Source: Paenibacillus sp. CF384
GTDB lineage: Bacteria; Bacillota; Bacilli; Paenibacillales; Paenibacillaceae
NCBI RefSeq assembly: GCF_900106745.1
Contig: NZ_FNNV01000008.1
Coordinates: 186,001 to 250,000 of the forward strand
DNA length: 64,000 bases
Direction: 5' to 3'
The position numbers and the translations under genes are program-made. Below are positions 43,706-51,423 of this stretch, piece by piece. Each line of letters starts with the position of its first letter. The stretch's first letter is position 1. The notes beneath the pieces were generated by a model. That model was not told where the DNA came from and made no database searches. It saw only the letters and a program-made list of their open reading frames with translations.

Positions 43706-43765
43706 TTAGGCAATGGAGCCTAGGCAGGGAGCGCGCGCGGAGCACGCTTTCATCCTAGGCTCTTT
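43706..43765 (+). promoter_or_regulatory. eut leader: ANTAR-type hairpin overlapping a terminator
   Basis: TAGGC (43707-43711), hexaloop AATGGA, GCCTA (43718-43722): a hairpin whose loop has A at position 1 and G at position 4, as in ANTAR-protein target RNAs. Its 3' arm is part of a second, longer stem GAGCCTAGG (43716-43724) / CCTAGGCTC (43754-43762) followed by TTTCTG, a terminator. The two structures exclude each other. EutV encoded downstream carries an ANTAR domain. Only one hairpin of the usual pair is clear. Confidence 0.65.
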
Positions 43766-43810
43766 CTGTCTGTCGGTGACTTCCCACCGGCAAGCTTGGA
43801 GGTGAGTGAA

Positions 43811-44488
43811 GTGATTCGGCCATCGCAACCACAGCTGCAACGGCGACCTATACGTGCCATTCCGCTGTCTGTCAGGGTCATTCCGAATGTAGATGCTGGA
43901 CTGGCTGCACAGCTGGGTCTCAGACCCGGCATACGGAGCATCGGGCTCCTTACATCTACCATCGATGATGTGGGTTATACCGCAATGGACGAAGCGACGA
44001 AGAAAGCGGCAGTTGAAGTGGTGTATGCCAAGTCGTTCTATGCCGGTTCCTCACACGCCTCAGGCCCGTTGTCGGGGGAGTTTATCGGCATGATTGGCGG
44101 CGCATCGCCGGCCGAAGTGACGAGCGGATTAGAAGCGGCAGTAGAGCTGATGCGGAGCGGAGCTTGCTTCTATGCCTTGAATGCGGAAGGAACGCATGCT
44201 TACTACGCGCATGTCATCTCCAGAACAGGTTCTTATCTATCCGGCATTGCCCATATATCGGAGGGCGAACCGTTAGCTTACTTAATTGCACCGCCGCTTG
44301 AAGCGGTCTGCGGGTTAGATGCCGCACTGAAGGCTGCGGATGTGAGGCTGTGCACCTTTTATGGACCGCCTACAGAAACGAACTTCGCCGGTGGTTTATT
44401 GACAGGCAGTCAATCCGCCTGCATGGCTGCAGCTGAAGCCTTCGCCGAGGTGGTGACGGAAATCGCCGGGAAACCGATTAAGCTGTGA
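43811..44488 (+). CDS. eutL: Ethanolamine microcompartment shell protein EutL
   Basis: Trimeric tandem-BMC shell protein with a gated pore, 225 residues (E. coli 219). The typical stretches NAEGTHAYYAHVISRTGSYL and IGMIGGASPAEVTSGLEAAV are present, with the final helix-loop GPPTETNFAGGLLTGSQSACMAA. The start is GTG 43811, six bases after GGAGGTG; an upstream ATG-type start (43796) precedes the ribosome site. First gene of a fourteen-gene eut operon controlled by the leader above. Confidence 0.92.
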   Translation: MIRPSQPQLQRRPIRAIPLSVRVIPNVDAGLAAQLGLRPGIRSIGLLTSTIDDVGYTAMDEATKKAAVEVVYAKSFYAGSSHASGPLSGEFIGMIGGASPAEVTSGLEAAVELMRSGACFYALNAEGTHAYYAHVISRTGSYLSGIAHISEGEPLAYLIAPPLEAVCGLDAALKAADVRLCTFYGPPTETNFAGGLLTGSQSACMAAAEAFAEVVTEIAGKPIKL

Positions 44489-44508
44489 GAAAGCGTAGGT
44501 GAGTCAAT

Positions 44509-44835
44509 ATGAACAGGAAACAGCCATTGCAATCGCTGGGCATGATTGAGACATATGGGCTGCCCGCACTTATTGCAGCAGCGGATGCAGCGGCAAAGAC
44601 GGCAGATGTGCGGGTTACGGCGTACGAGAAAATCGATGCCGGTATCGTGACACTCTATATTCTCGGCGATGTCGCGGCGGTGAAAGCAGCAGTGGATGCG
44701 GGCGGACAGGCAGCGCGGGCAGTGGGCAAGCTGCTTGGCGTTCATGTCATCGCGAGGCCGGATGGTTCGATTGCCTCTTTCATAGCGTCACTGATGCCTC
44801 CTGATTTGGCGGGAGGAGGTGACCCTACGGCATGA
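44509..44835 (+). CDS. BMC-H microcompartment shell protein (EutM/PduA-like)
   Basis: Hexameric shell protein of 108 residues with one BMC domain (LGMIETYGLPALIAAADAA, then GDVAAVKAAVDAGG, HVIARPD). Longer at the C-terminus (PPDLAGGGD) than the canonical EutM encoded at 46353, and with a different pore loop (EKIDAGIVTLYI region). ATG 44509 follows AGGTGAG. It overlaps eutE by four bases. This position matches the first ccmK-like gene in Listeria-type eut operons. Confidence 0.88.
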   Translation: MNRKQPLQSLGMIETYGLPALIAAADAAAKTADVRVTAYEKIDAGIVTLYILGDVAAVKAAVDAGGQAARAVGKLLGVHVIARPDGSIASFIASLMPPDLAGGGDPTA

Positions 44836-46322
44836 AGCTGGACGTGGATTTGCAAGCGATCCAGGAGGTGCGAGATTGTCTGCATGAAGCGAAGGCTGCG
44901 CAAAAGCAGTACGAGTCTATGACGCAGCTGCAAGTAGATGGCATCGTGCAGGCGATGGCCGCTGCAGCCGAGGAGCATGCGGAGCGCCTTGGCAGGCTGG
45001 CCGTAGAGGAAACGGGCTTCGGGAATATCCAAGATAAGAAGGCGAAGAACCTGTTTGTGGCGCGCAATGTTTACGAGGCTATCCGAGATGTAAAGACAGT
45101 CGGCATCATTAGCAAGGATGAGGAGCGGAGAGTATGGGAAGTGGCGCAGCCTGTCGGCGTCGTCGCTGCCATCGTCCCGTCGACCAACCCGACTTCTACG
45201 GTCATCTTCAAAAGCATGATTGCACTCAAGACAAGGAACGCCGTCGTCATCTCCCCACACCCAGCTGCGCTTCAATGTTCGCAAGAGGCCACGAAGCTCA
45301 TGCGTCAAGCGGCGGAGCAGGCAGGCGCTCCACCTGGATTGATCCATTGCTTGTCGTACCCATCGGTCGAAGCGAGCAAGGAGCTGATGAGGCATAAGCT
45401 GACGGACGTCATTCTCGCAACCGGCGGATCGACGATGGTGAAAGCTGCTTATCGTTCAGGCAAGCCCGCTTACGGTGTCGGTCCGGGCAATGTTCCTGTC
45501 TTTGTGCACCATAGCGCGAATATTGCACATGCGGCCAGTCGGATTGTGCAAAGCAAGACGTTCGATTACGGCACGATCTGCGCCTCCGAGCAAGCGATTG
45601 TAGTCGAGCGCAAGGTGAAGTCTCGGCTAGTCGATGAGCTGAAACGACAAGGTGCGTACATGCTAAGCGAGCAAGAGAAGCAGAAGGTAGCGAGTGTCAT
45701 GATGTCAGCAAACGGCGGTAAAAGCTTGAATCCGAAGATCGTCGGCAAATCGCCGCAAGTACTGGCAGAGCTGGCCGGTATTTCAATTCCGCAGCATGCA
45801 ACGTTGCTGATTGCGGAAGAAACCAACGTCGGACTGCAGTACCCGTTATCCGTGGAGAAGCTGACGCCGATCTTGGCGCTGTACACCGTCGATGACTGGC
45901 AGGAAGGCATCAGCCTCTGCACGCAGCTTCTTGAGCTTGGCGGACTCGGACATACGCTGGGCATCCACTGCGAGGATGAACGTATCATCGAGGCATTCGG
46001 ACTTGAACTTCCCGCCTCCCGTATCATCGTAAACGCCGGGACGACCTTTGGCGGCATTGGCGCGACGACCGGCATTCAGCCATCGATGACGCTGGGCTGC
46101 GGATCGCTCGGGCATAACATAACCTCGGATAATATCGGTCCGCAGCATTTGATGAATGTGAAACGGGTAGCCTTCGGCATTCGCGAGATGATCGCCTTGG
46201 AACCGGAGTCGAATGATCGATCACTGCTTGCCGAACAGATTGCGGGGAGCCTCACCGTCGGGATTTCCAGAGAGGAAGTATTAGCGATCGTGAAGAGCGT
46301 GCTGTCCGAGATGAAGCTCTAA
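44832..46322 (+). CDS. eutE: CoA-acylating acetaldehyde dehydrogenase
   Basis: Converts acetaldehyde, NAD+ and CoA to acetyl-CoA inside the microcompartment (496 residues). Catalytic cysteine C250 in [12 protein letters not shown]-binding [14 protein letters not shown]; glycine-rich [14 protein letters not shown]. The last about 35 residues after a short linker form a separate amphipathic helix ([17 protein letters not shown]), which looks like a C-terminal encapsulation peptide rather than the N-terminal one seen in PduP. The start overlaps the BMC-H stop (ATGA). Confidence 0.92.
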   Translation: MKLDVDLQAIQEVRDCLHEAKAAQKQYESMTQLQVDGIVQAMAAAAEEHAERLGRLAVEETGFGNIQDKKAKNLFVARNVYEAIRDVKTVGIISKDEERRVWEVAQPVGVVAAIVPSTNPTSTVIFKSMIALKTRNAVVISPHPAALQCSQEATKLMRQAAEQAGAPPGLIHCLSYPSVEASKELMRHKLTDVILATGGSTMVKAAYRSGKPAYGVGPGNVPVFVHHSANIAHAASRIVQSKTFDYGTICASEQAIVVERKVKSRLVDELKRQGAYMLSEQEKQKVASVMMSANGGKSLNPKIVGKSPQVLAELAGISIPQHATLLIAEETNVGLQYPLSVEKLTPILALYTVDDWQEGISLCTQLLELGGLGHTLGIHCEDERIIEAFGLELPASRIIVNAGTTFGGIGATTGIQPSMTLGCGSLGHNITSDNIGPQHLMNVKRVAFGIREMIALEPESNDRSLLAEQIAGSLTVGISREEVLAIVKSVLSEMKL

Positions 46323-46352
46323 TCAGGTTCAACTAATAAGGAGGAATAAACA

Positions 46353-46640
46353 ATGGCAGGAGAACTTACGGCACTGGGTATGATCGAGACGAAAGGGCTG
46401 ATTGGCTCCATAGAAGCAGCGGATGCGATGGTGAAGGCGGCAAACGTGAGATTGGTGGGTAAAGTCCATGTCGGAGGAGGACTGGTTACGGTTCTGGTCA
46501 GAGGCGATGTCGGTGCGGTAAAAGCCGCAACCGACGCAGGCGCGGCCGCCGCCGAGAAAGTCGGAGAGCTCGTATCGGTTCACGTTATTCCGCGCCCGCA
46601 TTCCGACATCGAGTTTATTCTGCCAAAGCTTGAAGGCTGA
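46353..46640 (+). CDS. eutM: Ethanolamine microcompartment shell protein EutM
   Basis: Canonical BMC-H shell protein, 95 residues. [40 protein letters not shown] and [12 protein letters not shown] follow EutM closely. It assembles as hexagonal tiles with a central pore. ATG 46353 follows AAGGAGG. Twelve bases separate it from pduL. Confidence 0.95.
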   Translation: MAGELTALGMIETKGLIGSIEAADAMVKAANVRLVGKVHVGGGLVTVLVRGDVGAVKAATDAGAAAAEKVGELVSVHVIPRPHSDIEFILPKLEG

Positions 46641-46651
46641 CCTCGCTCCCC

Positions 46652-47419
46652 ATGAGACTCATTACCGAAGCTTCGCTGCGCGCGGGACTGGCCAGGGGAC
46701 TCCCGAACCCCTATCCGATTGAATCCGGTGATAAATTGACGCCGGCCGCTGCTGATTTCTTGAAGGCACGCGGGATTCCGCTGCTTAAACAACCGGATGC
46801 CGTTAAAGCGGCAGCTAATTTGCCCGAGGGGACAACGGTAGAGCGAGTGATCCCTGTTGGCGTGTCGGGCCGCCATATGCATGTCTCCCAGCAGCATCTC
46901 GAAGTCCTGTTTGGCACTGGCTATAAGCTGCAGGTGCTCAGAGAGCTGTCCCAGCCCAAGCAGTTCGCAGCAAGGGAAACGGTCACAATCGCCGGTCCTA
47001 AAGGCGCCATTACGAATGTTCGTATACTAGGTCCGCTTCGTGCTGCTACGCAGGTGGAGATTTCTCGAACGGATGGTCATTCGTTAGGCCTTCGGCCGCC
47101 TGTTCGATTATCCGGCGATATATCCGGTACATCCGGTGTAACGATTATCGGTCCATCCGGTGTTGTCGTCCTTCAGGAGGGCCTAATCATCGCGAAGAGG
47201 CATGTACATATGTCAAAAGCAGAAGCGGCGGATTATCAGGTTGTCCAAGGAGATCAGTTAACGCTGCAAACGGACTCGGAACGCCCGGTTATTTTTCCGG
47301 ATGTCGTGGTACGCGTGGATGAACGCTTCGCGCTTGAGCTGCACATCGACCGGGATGAGGCGAATGCTGCCGGGCTGGAAACGGGAGATCGGGTAAGAGT
47401 GATCGGTACGAGGAGGTGA
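46652..47419 (+). CDS. pduL: PduL-type phosphotransacylase with extra N-terminal module
   Basis: Converts acetyl-CoA and phosphate to acetyl phosphate and CoA, recycling CoA inside the shell (255 residues). Zinc-site histidines: H75/H77 in GVSGRHMHVS and H184/H186 in AKRHVHMS, one per beta-barrel repeat. Residues 3-46 (LITEASLRAG ... KLTPAAADFLKARGIPL) are not PduL but resemble the N-termini of EutT and EutQ, and recur at the C-terminus of the next protein. No separate eutT gene is present. ATG 46652 overlaps nothing; GTG of the next frame overlaps its stop. Confidence 0.88.
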   Translation: MRLITEASLRAGLARGLPNPYPIESGDKLTPAAADFLKARGIPLLKQPDAVKAAANLPEGTTVERVIPVGVSGRHMHVSQQHLEVLFGTGYKLQVLRELSQPKQFAARETVTIAGPKGAITNVRILGPLRAATQVEISRTDGHSLGLRPPVRLSGDISGTSGVTIIGPSGVVVLQEGLIIAKRHVHMSKAEAADYQVVQGDQLTLQTDSERPVIFPDVVVRVDERFALELHIDRDEANAAGLETGDRVRVIGTRR

Positions 47420-47424
47420 GTCAG

Positions 47425-48297
47425 ATGGAGATGAAACAGCTGGTGGAATCGATCATCCGCGAGCTTGTCGGCACGATGCAGGCGCAAGCGGCCGAGCCGC
47501 CTCCTAAAGTGTTGTATATCTTCTGCGATAGTACGGCTCATGAAGCGTATCGAGATCATTTTATCCTACTGCAAAAGAACGGAATTCAATATGATCGGCT
47601 GTTTCTCGACGGAGTAACATCGGGATGGCTTGGCATGCATAAAGTAGAGTCAAGCGGGCTTGGCAGAACGATTGCCGTCGATGAGTCTGCACCGGCTCCT
47701 ATTGAAATTCCGATGGGCTATGACGGCATCGTTATTCCGGAGATTGACGTAGGGGATGCCGGACGCGTTGCGCTTGGGATGAAGGGGACGGTGCGGTCGG
47801 AGATTATTTTCGCGGCGCTCGTGATGGGGAAGTTCGTGGTCGTGGGCGACGACAGTTCCGGACTTTCGCGCTCTGATCGGCGTACGCTCAAGGAGCTGAC
47901 ATTGCCGATGCCTTATCAGAAGCTGTTCAGCTACTACAAGAGCGAGATGCACATGTACGGCGTAGACTTTGCTCCGGCACAAGAATTGGCGGAGTGGGTT
48001 GTAAAGCGGGTAGGTGGGCCTGCTGCTCGGATAATGGGAAACGACGAGGAATCCACAGCTGAAGCCGCTGCAATAGATAGCCGAGAGGACGCAACAGCCA
48101 CCACCGCCGCCGCCGAGTTATCGGAGCATCAAGCGCGTTTCGAAGGGAAATTCCTTTCCGCCGATTGGGTCAATCGGTTGGCCGTAAACAAGCGCATCAC
48201 GGTCATTCTCGTGAAGCGAGGGACGATTCTATCGCCGCTTGCCAGAGATGTGTTGAGAGAGAAAGGCATCGTTGTCCAAATTCGGGATGAAGGGTGA
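47425..48297 (+). CDS. Ethanolamine-operon conserved protein of unknown function
   Basis: 290 residues; matches by position and character the conserved hypothetical that follows pduL in Listeria/Clostridium eut operons (TIGR02536-like, from memory). It opens with an amphipathic helix MKQLVESIIRELVGTM, similar to encapsulation peptides, then a flavodoxin-like alpha/beta core (KVLYIFCDSTAHEAYRDHF, YDGIVIPEIDVGDAGRVALG). An Ala/Thr-rich linker (about 207-235) leads to a C-terminal module (243-287, LSADWVNRL ... TILSPLARDVLREKGI) like the PduL N-terminus. Start: ATG 47425 eight bases after AGGAGG; GTG 47416 is less likely. Role unknown; probably lumenal. Confidence 0.75.
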   Translation: MEMKQLVESIIRELVGTMQAQAAEPPPKVLYIFCDSTAHEAYRDHFILLQKNGIQYDRLFLDGVTSGWLGMHKVESSGLGRTIAVDESAPAPIEIPMGYDGIVIPEIDVGDAGRVALGMKGTVRSEIIFAALVMGKFVVVGDDSSGLSRSDRRTLKELTLPMPYQKLFSYYKSEMHMYGVDFAPAQELAEWVVKRVGGPAARIMGNDEESTAEAAAIDSREDATATTAAAELSEHQARFEGKFLSADWVNRLAVNKRITVILVKRGTILSPLARDVLREKGIVVQIRDEG

Positions 48298-48304
48298 GCG
48301 GCCA

Positions 48305-48598
48305 ATGTTCTACGGGAAGGTGATCGGAAGCGTCTGGGCGACCCAGAAGGAGGAAGGGATGGACAATCTGAAGCTGATGGTCGTTCAGCCTGTAGATTTC
48401 ATCGGCAAGTCGCAAGGCATGGCGGTTATTGCCGTTGATCGGATCGGGGCAGGGGTAGGCGAGCATGTGATTATTTCTCGCGGGAGCCCGGCAAGAGCGC
48501 TGTTCGGGGGCAGGAACGTCCCGATCGACGCGATGGTTGTCGGCATTGTCGACAGCTTCGACGTGGCAGCGCCGCAAGATGGAGCGGAGGATGAATGA
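48305..48598 (+). CDS. eutN: Microcompartment vertex protein EutN/CcmL
   Basis: Pentameric vertex (BMC-P) protein, 97 residues, that caps the corners of the shell. Typical text: MFYGKVIGSVWATQKEEGMD, KLMVVQPVD, AVDRIGAGVGEHVIISRGS. ATG 48305 follows AGGGTGAG. Its stop overlaps the eutS start. Confidence 0.93.
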   Translation: MFYGKVIGSVWATQKEEGMDNLKLMVVQPVDFIGKSQGMAVIAVDRIGAGVGEHVIISRGSPARALFGGRNVPIDAMVVGIVDSFDVAAPQDGAEDE

Positions 48599-48939
48599 TG
48601 GAGCCACAGAAGCAGCGCGTCATCCAGGAATATGTGCCGGGCAAGCAGTTGACACTCGCGCATGTCATCGCGAACCCCGATCCGATGCTGTACACGAAGC
48701 TTGGCATCGAAGAAGCGAGCGCCATCGGCATCCTGACGCTGACGCCAACGGAAACAGCTATTATCGCCGCAGATATCGCGACAAAAGCGGCGCATGTAAG
48801 TATCGGCTACTTGGACCGATTTACCGGGTCGCTCGTCATCGTTGGAGAAGTATCGGCTGTCAGTATGGCGATTGAGGCCGTGAACATTTTTCTGGCTGAG
48901 AAGCTTCAATTTACCATTGCGCCTTTGACGCGATCATGA
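48595..48939 (+). CDS. eutS: Ethanolamine microcompartment shell protein EutS
   Basis: Circularly permuted BMC-H shell protein, 114 residues, whose hexamers are bent in E. coli. VPGKQLTLAHVIANP, SAIGILTLTPTETAIIA and VSIGYLDRFTGSLVIVG match EutS closely. Start ATG 48595 (a second ATG follows) overlaps the eutN stop; its own stop overlaps eutP. Confidence 0.93.
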   Translation: MMEPQKQRVIQEYVPGKQLTLAHVIANPDPMLYTKLGIEEASAIGILTLTPTETAIIAADIATKAAHVSIGYLDRFTGSLVIVGEVSAVSMAIEAVNIFLAEKLQFTIAPLTRS

Positions 48940-49397
48940 TGATGGCAGCCGCGAAGAAGATTATGATTATCGGCGCCATCGGATCGGGCAAATCCACGTT
49001 GATTAAAAGGCTGTTCGGCGAGCAGGACCCCGCACGGAAGACGCAGTCACTTGTCTATCGTGATTGGCTGATCGATACGCCCGGCGAGTACAGCGAGAAC
49101 CCGCTCTACTATCGCGCATTAATGGCTACATCGTATGAAGCGTGTGCGCTCGTGCTGGTCCAAGATGCGACGCGAGTGAGGAACTATTTTCCTCCCGGAT
49201 TCTCAAGCGGATTCCCAGTCCCGGCTATCGGTGTCATCACGAAGATGGATGCTGAGGGCGCGGATGGTGACAGGGCAGCCAAGCTGCTGCGGCAATCTCT
49301 CTCGCTAGGAAGTGAAATCTTCTCTACTTCATCTCTGCAGCTTCAAGGAATCGAGGAGCTTCGCGAGAAGCTTCGTTCAATTGCGTTAAAGGAGTGA
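48936..49397 (+). CDS. eutP: EutP, P-loop ethanolamine-utilisation protein
   Basis: Ras-like P-loop protein of 153 residues. Walker A is IIGAIGSGKSTL (about residues 11-22), the switch-like DTPGEYSENP and the specificity motif TKMDAEGAD (TKxD). EutP of Salmonella has been reported to have acetate-kinase activity, which would let acetyl phosphate from PduL yield ATP; whether this one does is untested. The start overlaps eutS; alternative ATGs follow in tandem. Confidence 0.9.
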   Translation: MMMAAAKKIMIIGAIGSGKSTLIKRLFGEQDPARKTQSLVYRDWLIDTPGEYSENPLYYRALMATSYEACALVLVQDATRVRNYFPPGFSSGFPVPAIGVITKMDAEGADGDRAAKLLRQSLSLGSEIFSTSSLQLQGIEELREKLRSIALKE

Positions 49398-49403
49398 CGA
49401 GCG

Positions 49404-50867
49404 GTGAGGGGCATGGTTAGAGAATTGTGCGGCTGTCATACAACGATGCCAATCGATGACATGGAAATCATTGAGGATTTGGCACGTCATCTGCAGTGGA
49501 TTGCCGATGCGTCCCAATCCGATGCTTTTATAGATTGCCCGCTGGCCGATGAGCGCACGGCGCTCGTTGTCGCGCAGGCCCATCCTACGACTGCGGCTTC
49601 GCTGTACAAGACTTCCGTTGTCGGCCAATTTGCCCATTTTCATAATGAGCCTGCCGTGATGTTCTGTCTCTTGTCCGGCAAACCGATGTTAGGCTCGCGC
49701 GGCACCTCGCAGGAGGGAATCGCCATGCAGCAGAACGTGGTGCCGATCCGATCCAAACGAGGCAGCGTGATTGGCGCGCTCATTCTGGAATCGGATATCT
49801 CCAAACATATCGAGCAGGAGCGGAATGTCGAGCGATTGTTGGAGACGAATGAGCAGCTGGGCGAAACGCTGCTTTCGCTTGCCATGTCCGACGGCGGGAT
49901 GCAGTCCTTGATGCAAGAGGGCATCGTGCTGTTCGATGATCGGCACAAGGTGACTTATACGAACGCACAGGCACTCCATCTGCTTCAGTTGGCCGGCTAT
50001 ACCGGCTCGATAGAGGGTAGTCCGATTGGTGAGATGTTTGACGGCCAGTTGAGCCGCATCGCGACGCAGGATCATACGGGCGTCTTTCGCAGTGAATTCC
50101 AAACGAGGCATATGACGCTGGAGCTGAAAGCCTTATCGCTGCAGCGGAATCATCGCATCGTAGGCGGGTTTATTTTGGTTCGGGATTTGACGGAGCTGAA
50201 GGCCAAGGAGAAGCAGCTTCTCGTCAAGTCGGCCGTCATTAAAGAAATTCATCACCGGGTCAAAAATAATCTGCAAACGGTAGCGGGGCTTCTACGGCTG
50301 CAGATGCGCAGAACAAAACATGAGGAAGTCCGGAATGTCTATCTCGATAGCATCAATCGGATCAACAGCATTGCCGTCATCCACGAGATGCTGGCTTTCG
50401 AAGGGCTGGAGACGATCCCATTCCATGACGTTGCAGCTCGAATCGTGAAAACCATCATCTCCTCTTCCGTCAAACCGGATCAGCAGATAACAACTCGGAT
50501 AGGCGGAGATGAGCTTATTTTATCGGCAGAGCAGGCTATGACACTTGGACTTGTACTAAACGAGCTCGTGCAAAATTGCGTCAATCATGCTTTCGTAGAG
50601 CGAAGCACAGGTGAAATCGAAGTTTCGCTGGAGCTCCTTGGTGACGATGGACGAGTTCGGGTTTCGGATACAGGGGTAGGTATGCGAGGAGGTGGGGCTC
50701 ATTCTGGCGAGAGAAAGGGTCACATCGGTCTCCAAATCTCCGAAACGCTGGTGCTTGAAAATCTTGGCGGCACGCTTGAGCTGTCTTCCGGTTCGCTTGG
50801 CACACAGGTTGACATCACATTCCCGCTTAGGAGGATGAACGGTGAGCAGAACGATTGTCATTATTGA
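49404..50867 (+). CDS. eutW: Ethanolamine-sensing histidine kinase EutW
   Basis: Cytosolic two-component kinase, 487 residues. N-terminal sensor domain (about 1-145, starting RELCGCHTTMPIDDMEI), PAS domain (about 165-270), then a HisKA_2 domain with H283/H284 in EIHHRVKNNLQTVAGLL and HATPase with LNELVQNCVNHAF and DTGVGM. It phosphorylates EutV in response to ethanolamine in Enterococcus. GTG 49404 follows AAGGAG by nine bases. It overlaps eutV by 26 bases. Confidence 0.92.
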   Translation: MRGMVRELCGCHTTMPIDDMEIIEDLARHLQWIADASQSDAFIDCPLADERTALVVAQAHPTTAASLYKTSVVGQFAHFHNEPAVMFCLLSGKPMLGSRGTSQEGIAMQQNVVPIRSKRGSVIGALILESDISKHIEQERNVERLLETNEQLGETLLSLAMSDGGMQSLMQEGIVLFDDRHKVTYTNAQALHLLQLAGYTGSIEGSPIGEMFDGQLSRIATQDHTGVFRSEFQTRHMTLELKALSLQRNHRIVGGFILVRDLTELKAKEKQLLVKSAVIKEIHHRVKNNLQTVAGLLRLQMRRTKHEEVRNVYLDSINRINSIAVIHEMLAFEGLETIPFHDVAARIVKTIISSSVKPDQQITTRIGGDELILSAEQAMTLGLVLNELVQNCVNHAFVERSTGEIEVSLELLGDDGRVRVSDTGVGMRGGGAHSGERKGHIGLQISETLVLENLGGTLELSSGSLGTQVDITFPLRRMNGEQNDCHY

Positions 50868-51417
50868 CGATGATCCGATCATTCGGTTGGATATTCGCGA
50901 AATGCTCGAGGAAGAGCACTATACCGTTGTAGGTGAAGGGAAGAACGGGCAAGAAGCGATTGAGCTTGCGGCAAAGCTAAAACCTGATCTAGTCATCATG
51001 GATGTGAAGATGCCCGTCATGAACGGAATCAAAGCAGCGATGATCATTCGCGGGATGCAGCATTCTTCTGTGCTGCTGCTTACGGCGTACAGCCAGAAGG
51101 AGTTGGTGCAGCAGGCACGCGACGCCGGCGTGGTCGCTTATCTGGTCAAGCCGGTATCGGAGGCAGATCTAATTCCGGCTGTGGAAATCGCGCTAAGTCA
51201 GAAGGCAGCGTTAGATGGATTAAAGCAAGATATAAGGCAGCTTCAACAAACGCTGGAGGAGCGCAAGCTTATTGAGCGGGCGAAAGGGATCGTCATGAAG
51301 CGGCATGGACTGGATGAGCCTGCCGCTTATCAGCACATCCAAGCCCACAGCATGACCGAGCGAGTTCCGTTGTCTGAGCTGGCTGTACGTATCATTGAAC
51401 GCGACGGATATGCGTGA
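50842..51417 (+). CDS. eutV: ANTAR-domain response regulator EutV (antiterminator)
   Basis: RNA-binding response regulator, 191 residues. Receiver domain with D10/D11 and phospho-acceptor D54 in IMDVKMPVMNG, K103-type LVKPVSEAD, a coiled-coil linker (about 122-140) and a C-terminal ANTAR domain (about 140-191, IERAKGIVMKRHGLDEPAAYQHI). On phosphorylation it dimerises and binds paired hairpins to prevent termination; the leader at 43706 is the likely target. GTG 50842 follows AGGAGG within eutW. Confidence 0.93.
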   Translation: MSRTIVIIDDDPIIRLDIREMLEEEHYTVVGEGKNGQEAIELAAKLKPDLVIMDVKMPVMNGIKAAMIIRGMQHSSVLLLTAYSQKELVQQARDAGVVAYLVKPVSEADLIPAVEIALSQKAALDGLKQDIRQLQQTLEERKLIERAKGIVMKRHGLDEPAAYQHIQAHSMTERVPLSELAVRIIERDGYA

Positions 51418-51423
51418 GCCGCT

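Noticed and set aside
43663-43810. Cobalamin riboswitch in the eut leader
   Set aside because: I looked for the B12-box and the conserved GCCACTG element; only a loose GCCACAGG is present, and the leader is too short for the full fold.
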